The notes under the pieces are model-generated. The model searched no databases and had not been told where the DNA came from. It saw nothing but the letters and a program-made list of their open reading frames with translations. Positions 1 through 8,796 of a DNA stretch of 64,000 bases are shown piece after piece. The position numbers were made by a program, and so were the translations under genes. Every line of letters starts with the position of its first letter. Positions within the stretch are counted from its first letter, which is position 1. The stretch is taken from assembly GCF_002307475.1 (NCBI RefSeq), contig NZ_NTMH01000036.1:62001-126000 (forward strand). Direction: 5' to 3'. This DNA is from Pantoea allii. GTDB taxonomy: Bacteria > Pseudomonadota > Gammaproteobacteria > Enterobacterales > Enterobacteriaceae.

Positions 1-1
1 T

Positions 2-664
2 ACTGAGCGACTCGCCCGGCATCGCCGTCTGATGCATGAAACATCTGCTAATGAGCAGAATACTTTAGCCGTCGATCAACAGCGCGGATCGGTGCTGATC
101 GTCGCCGGAAGTGCAACCCCCGTAACGAAAAAGCAGCTTGAGCACCTGATCGATAACGACAAGCGGGTTTGCCATATTCCTGTGGATGCGGAGCTGTTAG
201 TGGACCGTGAAAATGCTGCAGACATTGAGGTGAATCGCGTGGTGCAATATGCCTGCAGGTGCATGGCAGAACAACGCAATGCACTGTTTGTCTTCGAATC
301 AGCATTAACCGGACGGTTACTGGACCTGAAACAGGAAGAACAGCGCTTTGGCCTGTCACATGGTCAGGCAGCACAAAATATTAACCATGGTTTAGGTTCT
401 ATTGTCCGGGAAGTCCTTAATCAGGCACCTGAGACAATTAAAGGTATATATATGACCGGGGGCGATACGATGGTGAACGTCCTGAAAGAATTAGGGGCTA
501 CCGGTATCGAAATGATTGACTACGTTATTCCACAAACCGACATGGTGCGGATTATCGGCGGTGATTATGCTGGACTGACGTGTGTTGGAAAAGGTGGACT
601 CACCGGCCCAGAAAATATCATCAGCACTATTGTAGAACGTATTTATAAAGAAGCCAGCAGATAA
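2..664 (+). CDS. Four-carbon acid sugar kinase family (DUF1537/OtnK-like), C-terminal part
   Basis: The frame is open from the left edge, so the N-terminal half lies outside the window. What is visible is the end of the DUF1537 fold and its nucleotide-binding C-terminal domain. The landmarks are an early LIVAGSATPVT stretch, then TGGDT, then a glycine-rich end (IGGDYAGL, VGKGGLTG) typical of the family. Known members phosphorylate four-carbon acid sugars such as threonate or erythronate, or related substrates. It heads an operon with a permease, a PTS IIA-like protein, an isomerase and a transaldolase, so it probably performs the substrate-activating step. The exact substrate cannot be read from the sequence. 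Confidence 0.85.
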   Translation, partial: TERLARHRRLMHETSANEQNTLAVDQQRGSVLIVAGSATPVTKKQLEHLIDNDKRVCHIPVDAELLVDRENAADIEVNRVVQYACRCMAEQRNALFVFESALTGRLLDLKQEEQRFGLSHGQAAQNINHGLGSIVREVLNQAPETIKGIYMTGGDTMVNVLKELGATGIEMIDYVIPQTDMVRIIGGDYAGLTCVGKGGLTGPENIISTIVERIYKEASR

Positions 665-742
665 AATAACACGATGTAATTGTTGTCAGAGTGGTATTAC
701 CTCGTTAATAAATCCAACACTACTCAACTGTGCGAGTCACTT

Positions 743-1759
743 ATGAACATTAATATCCTGGATAAAATGAATAAAGTGCCGGGTGGATTAATTATTATCC
801 CCTTAATTGCAGCCATTCTTATTAATACCTTTTCACCTGACGCATTAAATATTGGCGGCCCGACCACTGCGCTATTTAAAGTTGGTTCCAGCGCCATGAT
901 GGGTATTTTTCTGTTAATTTGCGGTACCTCCATTAATATTAAGCAGGCAGGCCTGCCACTATACAAAGGCAGCGTACTGCTGTTTTTGAAGTGTCTGGCT
1001 GGTGCGCTGGCAGTCTGGGCAGCCGGTACGCTGTTTGGGCCAGAAGGATTCCTGGGTATCTCTACTTTAGCGCTTGTCGCCTGCTTAACCAGCTCCAACA
1101 GCTCACTGTATATTGCTTTGTGCAGCAACTATGGTGATCCCAGCGATGCCGGTGCTATTTCGGTGTTTTGTATCAAAGACGGCCCGTTTGTTACCATGAT
1201 GGTACTGGGCGTGAGTGGGCTGGCAAATATCCCGTTTTCCGCCCTGCTTTCCATGCTGATACCGCTGTTAATCGGTATGCTGTGGGGGAATATCGACGAG
1301 CGTTTTAAGCAACTCTGCGCCTCGGCGCAGCCGTTGGTGATCATTATTATGTCTTTTGCTATCGGGGCTAACTCCAGTCTGAATACCGTGTTCACTGCTG
1401 GTTTGTCGGGTATTCTTCTGGGGATGATTTCGGCGCTGACCGCACTTATCTTCTATTTTCTTTATAACTTGTTCCTGAAAAAGAAAACCGCCTTGGGTGC
1501 AGCTCTGGGAACAACTGCCGCTAGCTCGGCACTCACGCCGGCAATGGTTGCTCAGGCCGATCCCTCCCTGCTTGTTTATGTCGACGCTGCAACCGCTCAA
1601 TTGGCAACGGCGAGCATCATTACCATGATTACCGCGCCGGTTCTGGTCGCTTTTTTTGATAAGCGCTTAAAAAAACGCTATCCGGAAACGGTTCTGGCTC
1701 AGGGCCCGGACAGTAAAAATGCCCCGTTGCCGGTGAGCGAAACCGAGGGGACAAAATAG
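743..1759 (+). CDS. KdgT-family (2-keto-3-deoxygluconate permease-like) transporter
   Basis: A 338-residue, strongly hydrophobic inner-membrane protein with about ten predicted membrane segments. The N-terminal KVPGGLIIIPL stretch and the LSTLALVACLTSSNSSLY region match the KdgT family (PF03812), whose E. coli member is a proton symporter for 2-keto-3-deoxygluconate. The frame opens earlier with a TTG at 680, but the ATG at 743 gives the usual KdgT N-terminus, so it is chosen. It sits 78 bases after the kinase and only one base before the next gene. Similarity to classical KdgT is moderate, so the substrate may be another small sugar acid or polyol. Confidence 0.8.
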   Translation: MNINILDKMNKVPGGLIIIPLIAAILINTFSPDALNIGGPTTALFKVGSSAMMGIFLLICGTSINIKQAGLPLYKGSVLLFLKCLAGALAVWAAGTLFGPEGFLGISTLALVACLTSSNSSLYIALCSNYGDPSDAGAISVFCIKDGPFVTMMVLGVSGLANIPFSALLSMLIPLLIGMLWGNIDERFKQLCASAQPLVIIIMSFAIGANSSLNTVFTAGLSGILLGMISALTALIFYFLYNLFLKKKTALGAALGTTAASSALTPAMVAQADPSLLVYVDAATAQLATASIITMITAPVLVAFFDKRLKKRYPETVLAQGPDSKNAPLPVSETEGTK

Positions 1760-1760
1760 C

Positions 1761-2120
1761 ATGCAGCCTTTTTGTTCGTTACATATTACGGCAGTGGGTG
1801 ATTTTGTCGCGGAGTCTTTGCAGGAAAACAAACTCATCCTGTTTTCAAATACCGTACCCGCTGAGCTTGCCCGTTATTGCGCTATTCATGAAGCAACAGA
1901 ATGCCAGAAAGAACTTGCACCTGGCCAGATAATTAAAATTAGCGATACAGCCTATATTATTACCGCGGTAGGAGACATCGCCACACACAATTTTAAGCTA
2001 CTGGGCCATATTACATTGAGTTTTGACAGTGCAGATTTAGCTGAACTTTCCGGTACCGTACATTTACGTGGCACGACACCGGCTGTAATAAACGCTGGCG
2101 ACAACATCATTTTTTATTAA
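1761..2120 (+). CDS. PTS glucitol/sorbitol-type EIIA domain protein (SrlB-like), orphan
   Basis: 119 residues, the normal length for SrlB/GutA EIIA. The blocks ITAVG, LGHITLSFD and GTVHLRG match SrlB closely, and the histidine of RYCAIHE lies where the EIIA phosphorylation site is expected. In the sorbitol PTS this protein receives phosphate from HPr and passes it to EIIB. No EIIB or EIIC is present beside it, and the neighbouring permease is a KdgT-type carrier. A regulatory role, for example on the permease or kinase, is therefore as plausible as transport. Its start lies one base after the permease stop, which implies translational coupling. Confidence 0.8.
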   Translation: MQPFCSLHITAVGDFVAESLQENKLILFSNTVPAELARYCAIHEATECQKELAPGQIIKISDTAYIITAVGDIATHNFKLLGHITLSFDSADLAELSGTVHLRGTTPAVINAGDNIIFY

Positions 2121-2160
2121 TTCACAAATTAAAACACTTAACAGATAAAGGGTTCACATC

Positions 2161-2619
2161 ATGAAAAAAATTGCTATTGGCGCAGACGATGCTGCTTTTG
2201 AATTTCGGGATGCAATTGTGGATTACTTAAATGAACGAGGAATAAAGGTGGTGGATTACAGTAGCGATCAACATGGCGACTGCACGCTTTATCCTGATGT
2301 CGCTCATGCTGTCGCTATAGCGGTGCGTCAGGGGGAATTCGAACGCGGCATTTTAATTTGCGGTACGGGTATTGGCATGAGCATCGTAGCAAACAAAGTG
2401 CCTGGTGTTCGCGCCGCTCAGTGCCACGATACCTTTTCTGCCGAACGAGCGAGGAAGAGCAATAACGCCCAAATTATCACGTTGGGTTCGCGGGTCATTG
2501 GTGCCGAGCTGGGTAAAAAAATCATTCAAGCCTGGCTCGCCGCAGAATATGAAGGCGGTAGCTCCGCGCCAAAAGTAGAACGAATCGACTACTACGAACA
2601 CCAGCATGTTCAGGACTGA
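2161..2619 (+). CDS. RpiB/LacAB-family sugar-phosphate isomerase, tetrulose-4-phosphate isomerase candidate (EryI/DerI-like)
   Basis: 152 residues with the RpiB fold signature. The catalytic cysteine motif LICGTGIG and the ANKVPGVRAA block are intact. Two histidines of classical ribose-5-phosphate isomerase B are changed: the DH near the N-terminus is DD (GADDAA), and the RQHND motif is replaced by RKSNNAQIITLG. The SNNAQIIT-GxRVIG pattern is that recalled for Brucella EryI and related enzymes converting D-erythrulose-4-phosphate to D-erythrose-4-phosphate. This is inferred from memory of the family, not from an alignment. A good RBS (AAAGGG) precedes the ATG. The adjacent transaldolase would use erythrose-4-phosphate. 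Confidence 0.8.
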   Translation: MKKIAIGADDAAFEFRDAIVDYLNERGIKVVDYSSDQHGDCTLYPDVAHAVAIAVRQGEFERGILICGTGIGMSIVANKVPGVRAAQCHDTFSAERARKSNNAQIITLGSRVIGAELGKKIIQAWLAAEYEGGSSAPKVERIDYYEHQHVQD

Positions 2620-2640
2620 ATACACGACAAGGAACAAATT

Positions 2641-3591
2641 ATGAATCAGCTAGATGCTCTGAAAGCCCTTACCGTCGTCGTCGCTGACACCGGTGATATT
2701 GAGTCTATAAAAAAATTCGCACCACAGGATGCCACGACGAATCCCTCACTGATATTGAAAGCTGCCCAATTGCCACAGTATCAGCCATTAATAGCAGATG
2801 CGATTGGCAAGGCTCGCCGCCAGGGTGGGAGCGCCGAAACTCAATTGATTAATGCCTGCGATCAGGTTACGGTGGACATTGGCACTGAAGTGCTACGTTA
2901 CGTACCAGGACGTATTTCCACTGAAGTGGATGCGCGATTTGCGTGGGACCGTGGTATGTGCGTATCCAAAGCGCGCAAGCTGATTCAGATGTATGAGAAG
3001 AACGGTATTAAGCCCGAACGCATACTGATTAAGCTGGCCGCGACCTGGGAAGGGATTCGTGCAGCCGAGGAACTTGAGCAGAGCGGGATTAACTGCAACC
3101 TAACGCTACTGTTTTCTTTTGCCCAGGCACGAGCTTGCGCAGAAGCTGGCGTGTACTTAATTTCCCCTTTTGTGGGGCGCATTTACGACTGGTTTCAGAA
3201 ACATCAGCCCCAGACGAATTACCTGCCTGAGAACGATCCTGGCGTTAAATCTGTGCAGCAGATTTATCAATATTATAAAACGCACGGCTACCAGACTGTG
3301 GTCATGGGGGCCAGCTTCCGTCGCCTCGAACAGGTCCAGGCACTGGCCGGATGCGACCGACTCACCATTTCTCCCACACTATTGGACGAACTGACTGCCA
3401 GTCAGCAGCCACTCATCCGTCAACTGCATCCTGGCTGCGTCACTGAAACCCGCCCTAGCCCAATGACGCAGGCTGAGTTTCTCTGGCAGCATCACCAGGA
3501 TGCCATGGCAGTAGAAAAACTGGCCGAAGGTATCCGGCTGTTCGCCAGGGATCAAATCACACTCGAACAGCAGATTAAGCTCATGCTCTAA
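2641..3591 (+). CDS. tal: Transaldolase (TalA/TalB type)
   Basis: 316 residues, collinear with E. coli TalB over its whole length. Visible landmarks are [30 protein letters not shown], the Schiff-base lysine in [10 protein letters not shown] and [20 protein letters not shown]. The enzyme transfers a dihydroxyacetone unit between fructose-6-phosphate and erythrose-4-phosphate in the pentose phosphate pathway. Being the last gene of a kinase-permease-isomerase operon, it is likely a dedicated copy that drains the pathway's phosphorylated end product. Housekeeping tal genes normally sit elsewhere. An AAGGAAC ribosome binding site precedes the ATG, and a terminator follows. Confidence 0.93.
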   Translation: MNQLDALKALTVVVADTGDIESIKKFAPQDATTNPSLILKAAQLPQYQPLIADAIGKARRQGGSAETQLINACDQVTVDIGTEVLRYVPGRISTEVDARFAWDRGMCVSKARKLIQMYEKNGIKPERILIKLAATWEGIRAAEELEQSGINCNLTLLFSFAQARACAEAGVYLISPFVGRIYDWFQKHQPQTNYLPENDPGVKSVQQIYQYYKTHGYQTVVMGASFRRLEQVQALAGCDRLTISPTLLDELTASQQPLIRQLHPGCVTETRPSPMTQAEFLWQHHQDAMAVEKLAEGIRLFARDQITLEQQIKLML

Positions 3592-3600
3592 CATGATATA

Positions 3601-3645
3601 TCAGGAAGTCACGCTGTTGACCGATGGCGTCTTCCTGATTTTACC
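3601..3645 (+). terminator. Rho-independent terminator of the sugar operon
   Basis: An inverted repeat, TCAGGAAG (3601-3608) with CTTCCTGA (3631-3638), is extended inward by ACGC/GCGT across a two-base bulge. It is followed by TTTT. It lies ten bases after the transaldolase stop and closes the five-gene operon. Confidence 0.7.
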
Positions 3646-3821
3646 CCCAGCGGTATTTATCGTGCCTATACGATTAGCCGCGACAAAATACATCGTCCTG
3701 CAGGTAAATTCCGCCGATAACCGCACCTTGCTTCTTTTCCTGTAACAGATCAAAAACACTAACCGTTAACGCATTCAGGCTGTGCCATCTGATAATTATT
3801 TTTATTGAGATACAGGACCTT

Positions 3822-4361
3822 ATGAAACACATTATGACTGCGTTACTAACACTAATGGTGACAGGCTTGATTTCAGGCAGTGCTCTCGCCAAAGGCGCAC
3901 CTTTGTTGGGTAATCTGCCTGCCAGTGGGCATCAGCTTTGCGGCAAGAGCATCCAACTGCAACTGGCAAAAGACACCGATGGCAGGATGTTGCTGGGATT
4001 AAAAAACAAACAAAACAATAATTTGGATTTATTTATATCCAACGTGGCGTTTAACGTTCCGAATAGTTATGCCAGATTTGTCCCCGTGAAGTTTGATCAA
4101 CTATCGAAAAACATGATTGAAACCCACGACAGTGAACTGGATGTTATCTGGGGCGCGGCCTATGACGATAAAAACGTGCTGCGCTATAAACTGGCGCTGG
4201 GCAATTACACCTACAGCTGTTCAGCTATCGAAGCCTGGCCAAACGACAAAGCAAACCATCTGTACGGCGAACCGGCAGACAGCGATCAGTCTGCCTCGGA
4301 GAACGTAACGACGGCTGAAAAAAACGCTAAACCCGCAAAAATCGTCAAGCCGAAGGGCTAA
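3822..4361 (+). CDS. Secreted or periplasmic protein of unknown function
   Basis: 179 residues. An N-terminal signal peptide ends around the alanine-lysine of SALAK (about residue 24). The mature part has two cysteines (in HQLCGKS and TYSCSA) that could form one disulfide, and a charged, lysine-rich tail. I do not recognise the family. It stands alone between the sugar operon terminator and the convergent polygalacturonase gene. The upstream 3646-3821 stretch shows no gene. Confidence 0.6.
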   Translation: MKHIMTALLTLMVTGLISGSALAKGAPLLGNLPASGHQLCGKSIQLQLAKDTDGRMLLGLKNKQNNNLDLFISNVAFNVPNSYARFVPVKFDQLSKNMIETHDSELDVIWGAAYDDKNVLRYKLALGNYTYSCSAIEAWPNDKANHLYGEPADSDQSASENVTTAEKNAKPAKIVKPKG

Positions 4362-4388
4362 CCCCCGTCGTCCCATCACCGCTACGTT

Positions 4389-5699
4389 TTACGGGCACCC
4401 GCTCTGGCTGGTGCGCGTAAATCCGCCGTGGATAACGGCATGTTGCTGCTCTACCTGGGCGCGTGCGCCAATCAAGACATCTTTTAACGCGATGACCAGC
4501 GGCAAGGCGTCACTGTAGCCCAGCAAGGTGATTTTTCCGTTGCCCGCACGAATATGCTCAAACGTGATGTCCTGATAGCTTGGTATGAGTGAACCACTAA
4601 CATGGGGATCGTAATGCGTATCCATGACTATCGGGTTTTCAACGTTGTCCATGCAGATGTTTTGATAATGAACGGCACTTACTCGTCCGCCGCGTGAGCG
4701 ATCGCTTTTAATCCGCAGACCATTGGTTGTGCCGGTTAGCGTCAGTCCATCCACCCGCACTTCACTGACGCCACGGTTGATCTCGCTGCCAATTGACATG
4801 CCGTGCCCGGCACCGAAATGGTTGTTCAGTACCGAAATATGCGCAGCCGGCGCGTTGCCTGCCTTAATCGCCACGTTGTCGTCGCCCGTGCTGATATCGC
4901 TGTTAATCAGGGAAACATCCGTCGACCCCATGGGATCCACGCCATCGGTATTGCGCGCCGTGGCGGGCGTAGCGATCGTAATGCCCCACAAAGTAACGCC
5001 CTGACTGTTACTGATCACCACGTGAAAGTTAGGCGCATTCTTCAAGGTGATTTGATAAAGCGTGATATCGCTGCTGTCATCGATTTGAATCAGGCGAGGC
5101 GCATTTTGTTTATCTTCACTGTTTTTGGCGCTGGCTGCCAGCTGCCACCAGGTCTGAGATTGCCCCGTCATCAGGGTGCCGCCCTGACCGTCAATGATAC
5201 CCTGGCCGTAAATACCGCTGTCTCTGGCATGCTTCAGGGTAATAAAGGGCATGCATCCATTCCCCTGACGATCCAGTGCGCCACAGGTTTGGTGCCCGTT
5301 ATCGTATAAATGTGGATCGGCAATCGCTTTTAGCACCGCGCCTTTGCCTATCGCCAGACTCACGCCCGAGGGCACCTGCAACGGTCCACTAAAGAACACA
5401 CTGGCCTGGCTGGAAGGCTGTAACATCACCATGTTACCTTTTGGGCAGGTATCCAGCGCCTGCTGAATCACCTGTGCCACATTGACATCAGAGCCAGCAC
5501 TTAGCCGCTGGCAGACGGGCGGCAGGCGCGGCTGAGTCACCACACGCCGGTCTCCGGACTGTGCCTGGCTGGCCGCACTTATCAGTAATAAAATGCCGAC
5601 GAGCGGCCGAATACGTCTTATCCAGTAAGCAGCAGTGAGCAGGATCATAATAGCGAGTGAGTGAACAGACAGGCAGTAACAGTACTCAGGGCGATTCAC
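4389..5699 (-). CDS. Glycoside hydrolase family 28 polygalacturonase, secreted
   Basis: A 436-residue GH28 protein with the diagnostic beta-helix motifs in order: NTDGVDPMG, STGDDNVAIK (catalytic aspartate pair), GHGMSIGSE (catalytic histidine region) and RIKSDRSRGG (substrate-binding arginine/lysine). It hydrolyses the alpha-1,4-galacturonan backbone of pectin. A hydrophobic signal region ends near SQAQ. The first methionine gives a long leader, and an internal ATG at codon 18 may be the true start. Endo versus exo action cannot be decided here. Its presence argues for a plant-associated host. It is transcribed alone, towards the secreted protein at 3822. Confidence 0.92.
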   Translation of the reverse strand: MNRPEYCYCLSVHSLAIMILLTAAYWIRRIRPLVGILLLISAASQAQSGDRRVVTQPRLPPVCQRLSAGSDVNVAQVIQQALDTCPKGNMVMLQPSSQASVFFSGPLQVPSGVSLAIGKGAVLKAIADPHLYDNGHQTCGALDRQGNGCMPFITLKHARDSGIYGQGIIDGQGGTLMTGQSQTWWQLAASAKNSEDKQNAPRLIQIDDSSDITLYQITLKNAPNFHVVISNSQGVTLWGITIATPATARNTDGVDPMGSTDVSLINSDISTGDDNVAIKAGNAPAAHISVLNNHFGAGHGMSIGSEINRGVSEVRVDGLTLTGTTNGLRIKSDRSRGGRVSAVHYQNICMDNVENPIVMDTHYDPHVSGSLIPSYQDITFEHIRAGNGKITLLGYSDALPLVIALKDVLIGARAQVEQQHAVIHGGFTRTSQSGCP

Positions 5700-5816
5700 C
5701 TGGGTAAAGCACTTTAGCGTCAGGCGCTTGAGAAGTGGTCAAAATGTTAAATTCATTCGCCCAGGCAGGCTGAGTCAAAACAGCCATAAGATAATGACAG
5801 GAGGCGTTGCGTTAGT

Positions 5817-6485
5817 GTGGAAAGCTATGACGATATCTATCAGCACCTCAAAAATGGAGGCTATGAAGCCTGGACAGGAAGCGGCTTCACGCGGGCTTGG
5901 CAGCAGCTAAACGAGGTGCTTCATCAGCTTGAAGAAACGCCATGCCTTCCCGACAGTGGAACCGTTCTTGAGCTTGGCTGTGGTAATGGCGCCATGGCCT
6001 CCCACTATTTTGCCAGCAGATCGTTTGTCATTTACGGGGTCGATATCTCAGACGTCGCCATCCGCTGGGCCCGAGAACGTTTCAGTCAAGCGGGTCTGGT
6101 CGGTCATTTTGACCGGGGTGATGTATGTGATCTTTCCCGGTATCAAGATGCTCAGTTTGATGTGATATTTGATGGCAGCTGCTTTCATTGCCTGACGGGA
6201 ACACAGCGTAGTGATTGCCTTAAGGCCGTGCGCCGTGTATTAACCCGTGATGGGGCTTTAATTATCAGCAGCATGTGTGGTTTGCCCAAACACCTGGGTG
6301 ATCATATCTGTTATGACCGCGTCCAGCATCTGTTACTGAAAGACGGCACGCCCTGGCGCACCTTGAAACCGCTGGAAGCGTTGACCGCGGAAATAGCAGC
6401 CGCTGGTTTTAACGTTAGCTGTTTCTCAGTTAATCAGAATACGTGGTGGGATCACGCAACGCTTGTTTGCCGCAAGACATCGTAA
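5817..6485 (+). CDS. Class I SAM-dependent methyltransferase
   Basis: 222 residues with the Rossmann motif I VLELGCGNG, an acidic motif II region (YGVDISD) and motif IV FDVIFDGSCFHC. It transfers a methyl group from S-adenosylmethionine, but the acceptor is unknown. The start is a GTG at 5817, preceded by ACAGGAGG at 5797-5804, a slightly long spacing. It is divergent from the polygalacturonase gene and stands alone. Confidence 0.85.
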   Translation: MESYDDIYQHLKNGGYEAWTGSGFTRAWQQLNEVLHQLEETPCLPDSGTVLELGCGNGAMASHYFASRSFVIYGVDISDVAIRWARERFSQAGLVGHFDRGDVCDLSRYQDAQFDVIFDGSCFHCLTGTQRSDCLKAVRRVLTRDGALIISSMCGLPKHLGDHICYDRVQHLLLKDGTPWRTLKPLEALTAEIAAAGFNVSCFSVNQNTWWDHATLVCRKTS

Positions 6486-6558
6486 TGACGGTAACCAGTA
6501 GAAGAAGGTTTGCGTTATTTATCCATACGGGAATATTTATCGTTTTTATGCAAAGCGG

Positions 6559-7206
6559 CTAATCGATTACTGTTGGTAAAAACGCCAATACATCGTCGGC
6601 CTCAACATTAATCCTTTCATCCAGACTTCGGCTACCGGCTTGTAACCACGCATCAACCAGGTGCCAGCCCAGACTGTATCCCAGCCATTGGGGGTGATCG
6701 CCCTGCCCGAAAAACCATTCAGCATGGTTGTATGACTGTGACCTGAGAAGCTCATCAGAGAGCGGCAGATTTTTTAATCTTTCCTTGCCAACGGCGCACT
6801 CCCATATTTCTGGCGGCGATCCAAAAGTCATGCTGGCAAAGTGCCCGGCAAGCCCCTCGCTAACCAGCGCTTCACCCAGACTAAAACCATATCCCGTGCC
6901 CGCCATACGCAGGCAATGGTGCGTCTCATGCGCGAACTGCCGAGCCAGGTCATAACGCGCCAGGCTGCTCTGCAAATTTGGGCTGTCAGTATCAAGATAG
7001 AATGACATCAGATGCGGTCCCCAGGCTCTGCCTGAAAAGCCCATTTCCTCAATTACCTCGAACGTCGTTCTTTGCACCAGAACGTCGATATCGGGCAGCG
7101 TAAGCTGGGTAGCTATGCGTGATATCGCAAGATCGATATTCGCTTCTATCCCTTCGCGACAGGAAGCAAGGCTTCCCGATGCATTCAACCAGTGCAACGT
7201 CACCAT
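6559..7206 (-). CDS. DUF2268-type putative zinc-dependent peptidase
   Basis: 215 residues containing FAHETHHCLR, an HExxH zincin motif. It is followed about 24 residues later by LVSEGLAGHF, where the glutamate may be the third zinc ligand. This layout is typical of DUF2268 predicted Zn-proteases. There is no signal peptide, so it is probably cytoplasmic. The ATG at 7206 follows an AGGGGG ribosome binding site. The gene converges with the methyltransferase gene. Confidence 0.75.
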   Translation of the reverse strand: MVTLHWLNASGSLASCREGIEANIDLAISRIATQLTLPDIDVLVQRTTFEVIEEMGFSGRAWGPHLMSFYLDTDSPNLQSSLARYDLARQFAHETHHCLRMAGTGYGFSLGEALVSEGLAGHFASMTFGSPPEIWECAVGKERLKNLPLSDELLRSQSYNHAEWFFGQGDHPQWLGYSLGWHLVDAWLQAGSRSLDERINVEADDVLAFLPTVID

Positions 7207-7308
7207 TAAAATTCCCCCTGCAGCATGACTCGCGTACCTTTGGCACTACGCCAGTAAAGAACAAGTCCCACTGTTTCGTTATGGCTGGCATGAATTAATG
7301 GCATAAAA

Positions 7309-7335
7309 AAAGAGGCCTGTAAAACAGGCCTCTTT
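7309..7335. terminator. Strong stem-loop terminator
   Basis: AAAGAGGCCTGT (7309-7320) pairs perfectly with ACAGGCCTCTTT (7324-7335). It is A-rich on one side and T-rich on the other, so it can work in both directions. It most likely ends the lipoprotein transcript coming from 7732 on the minus strand. A second hairpin (CAGACC/GGTCTG, 7355-7380) lies between it and the stop codon. Confidence 0.85.
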
Positions 7336-7399
7336 TGTGCAGCAACGGTTAAATCAGACCTCCCGCAACGGGCTGGTCTGAGATAAAAACGCGCTCAAC

Positions 7400-7732
7400 T
7401 TAGTTGGCCGTGCGGTCTTTTTTGATCTTATCTGCATACTCAATGACTTCTTCACCGGTCTTGCCAGCCAGCGCGCCTTTAATCTTTTTATCAATCAGGG
7501 CACGTCCGCCTTCGTCACCGCTGCCCGCCTGCATCAGCTCTTTCATGCTGACCTGGCTGAAGGCGACAACCTGAATCGCATCGTTAAACGCGGCGCGTTT
7601 ATCTTCCGCGAGTGAGTCTCGAACTTTTTGAAGCGATGTCTTAAAAGCCTCTTCTGAAGAACCATCGATCTTAGGCTCTCCACATCCAGTGAGGGCGAAT
7701 GCTAATAAAATGACTGCGATTGCCTTTTTCAT
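7400..7732 (-). CDS. DUF6694-family lipoprotein
   Basis: 110 residues with a signal peptide and the lipobox LTGCG at residues 15-19, so the mature protein starts at a lipid-modified cysteine. The remainder is helical and lysine-rich, with an FKTSLQKVRDSL stretch typical of the small DUF6694 lipoproteins of enterobacteria. Function is unknown. The ATG follows an AAGACGAT ribosome binding region, and two hairpins lie downstream. Confidence 0.8.
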   Translation of the reverse strand: MKKAIAVILLAFALTGCGEPKIDGSSEEAFKTSLQKVRDSLAEDKRAAFNDAIQVVAFSQVSMKELMQAGSGDEGGRALIDKKIKGALAGKTGEEVIEYADKIKKDRTAN

Positions 7733-8011
7733 ATCGTCTTTATCCTAAGAAAATTCTTATTAATGATAAGTTTTAGTGATGTTTTTTGAAAGAACTTTTA
7801 GTAAATTCATCTTCAGTTACGGCAGGAAGGCTGGCAAGTAATCATGTGAAACCCTCCGTATTTACTGTCTGTAAGGCGTGAATCTACGCCGCCCCCTACA
7901 GTCATGTCAGCGCACCGCATCACCAGCATCGTCCAGACCTGATTCACCACGATCCGTGCTTTCGTATGTATTTCGTGTTGAATATAGGTTTAATCTGCAG
8001 CGCTAACTTGA

Positions 8012-8230
8012 GTAAATAATTTTAATCGTGCATGTCTGACGTTGAATGCTGGAAAGGCGCTGAAGAGCGAGGATGTGGTCAGCGTAATTGAATCGCTCTG
8101 GGTGCTGAATAAGCGCCTACTGATGCGCATTCAGACACATAACGTCACCGGGTTTATTTCCTGGTTACTGGATAAATGGGCCCATGAACACGGCGTGACA
8201 ATGGACTTCTCTCGCCCCGGCAAACCATAG
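8012..8230 (+). pseudogene. Short open frame, probable gene remnant
   Basis: The frame is open from 8012 to a TAG at 8228-8230 but has only a TTG (8042) as possible start and no clear ribosome binding site. The encoded stretch (VVSVIESLWVLNKRLLMRIQ, then WLLDKWAHEHG) looks protein-like: amphipathic helices with normal composition. I do not recognise a family. It could be the tail of a decayed gene, and it may also be chance. Confidence 0.3.
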
Positions 8231-8796
8231 ATAACCCATTTATTAATTTTTTAACGGTAGCCTGTGGGACGACCAACTAAACATTCACTTTTTTGTCGAT
8301 TGATGATGCGCAGAACAAACTCGACAACTAGCACAGAGAATATAATCATGAAAAAAAATATTCATCATTTAATAATGATGACTCCGGATAAGTTTATCCG
8401 GTTTTCCCAGAGACATGAAGACTCCTAATTTAGCACAGCACTGATTTTGTGCCCAGGGTTAGCTCAGGAGCTGGCTAATAACATTGATAACTTGTTAAAT
8501 ATCTATAACGACGTGACCCTACTTTTTTAATGAAATACTAAATAGATCAGAAATTTCTACACCTGTCTTTACTTATGAATAACAATCAAGCTTTTGGGGC
8601 TATTTTTATGCCCGATATGGTCAGTTAATGCAGTATTCAGTACCATTTAAACCGTTAATTTCGTGTACACGCGTTACAACTGATTGAAGCTTGATGCGAT
8701 TTCAAAATATTTAGCCAGTTCAGATGCAAGAGCTTTGAGTTTCCTTTCGTCTATAACTTCTCTGTCTCCGCTGTTAAAGTGAAAATGTAAAAAACC
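8231..8796. other. Intergenic stretch with one hairpin
   Basis: AT-rich sequence with no convincing gene. A palindrome at 8384-8401 (CCGGATAA/TTATCCGG) followed by TTTT could terminate plus-strand transcription. A minus-strand frame at 8674-8871 reads LHFHFNSGDREVIDERKLK and runs out of the IS200 right end. It may be the tail of a gene interrupted by the element. Confidence 0.4.

Noticed and set aside
8348..8428. 26-codon frame starting MKKNIHHL before a hairpin, like a leader peptide
   Set aside because: The hairpin lies inside the frame, there is no attenuated gene downstream and no run of a regulatory amino acid.
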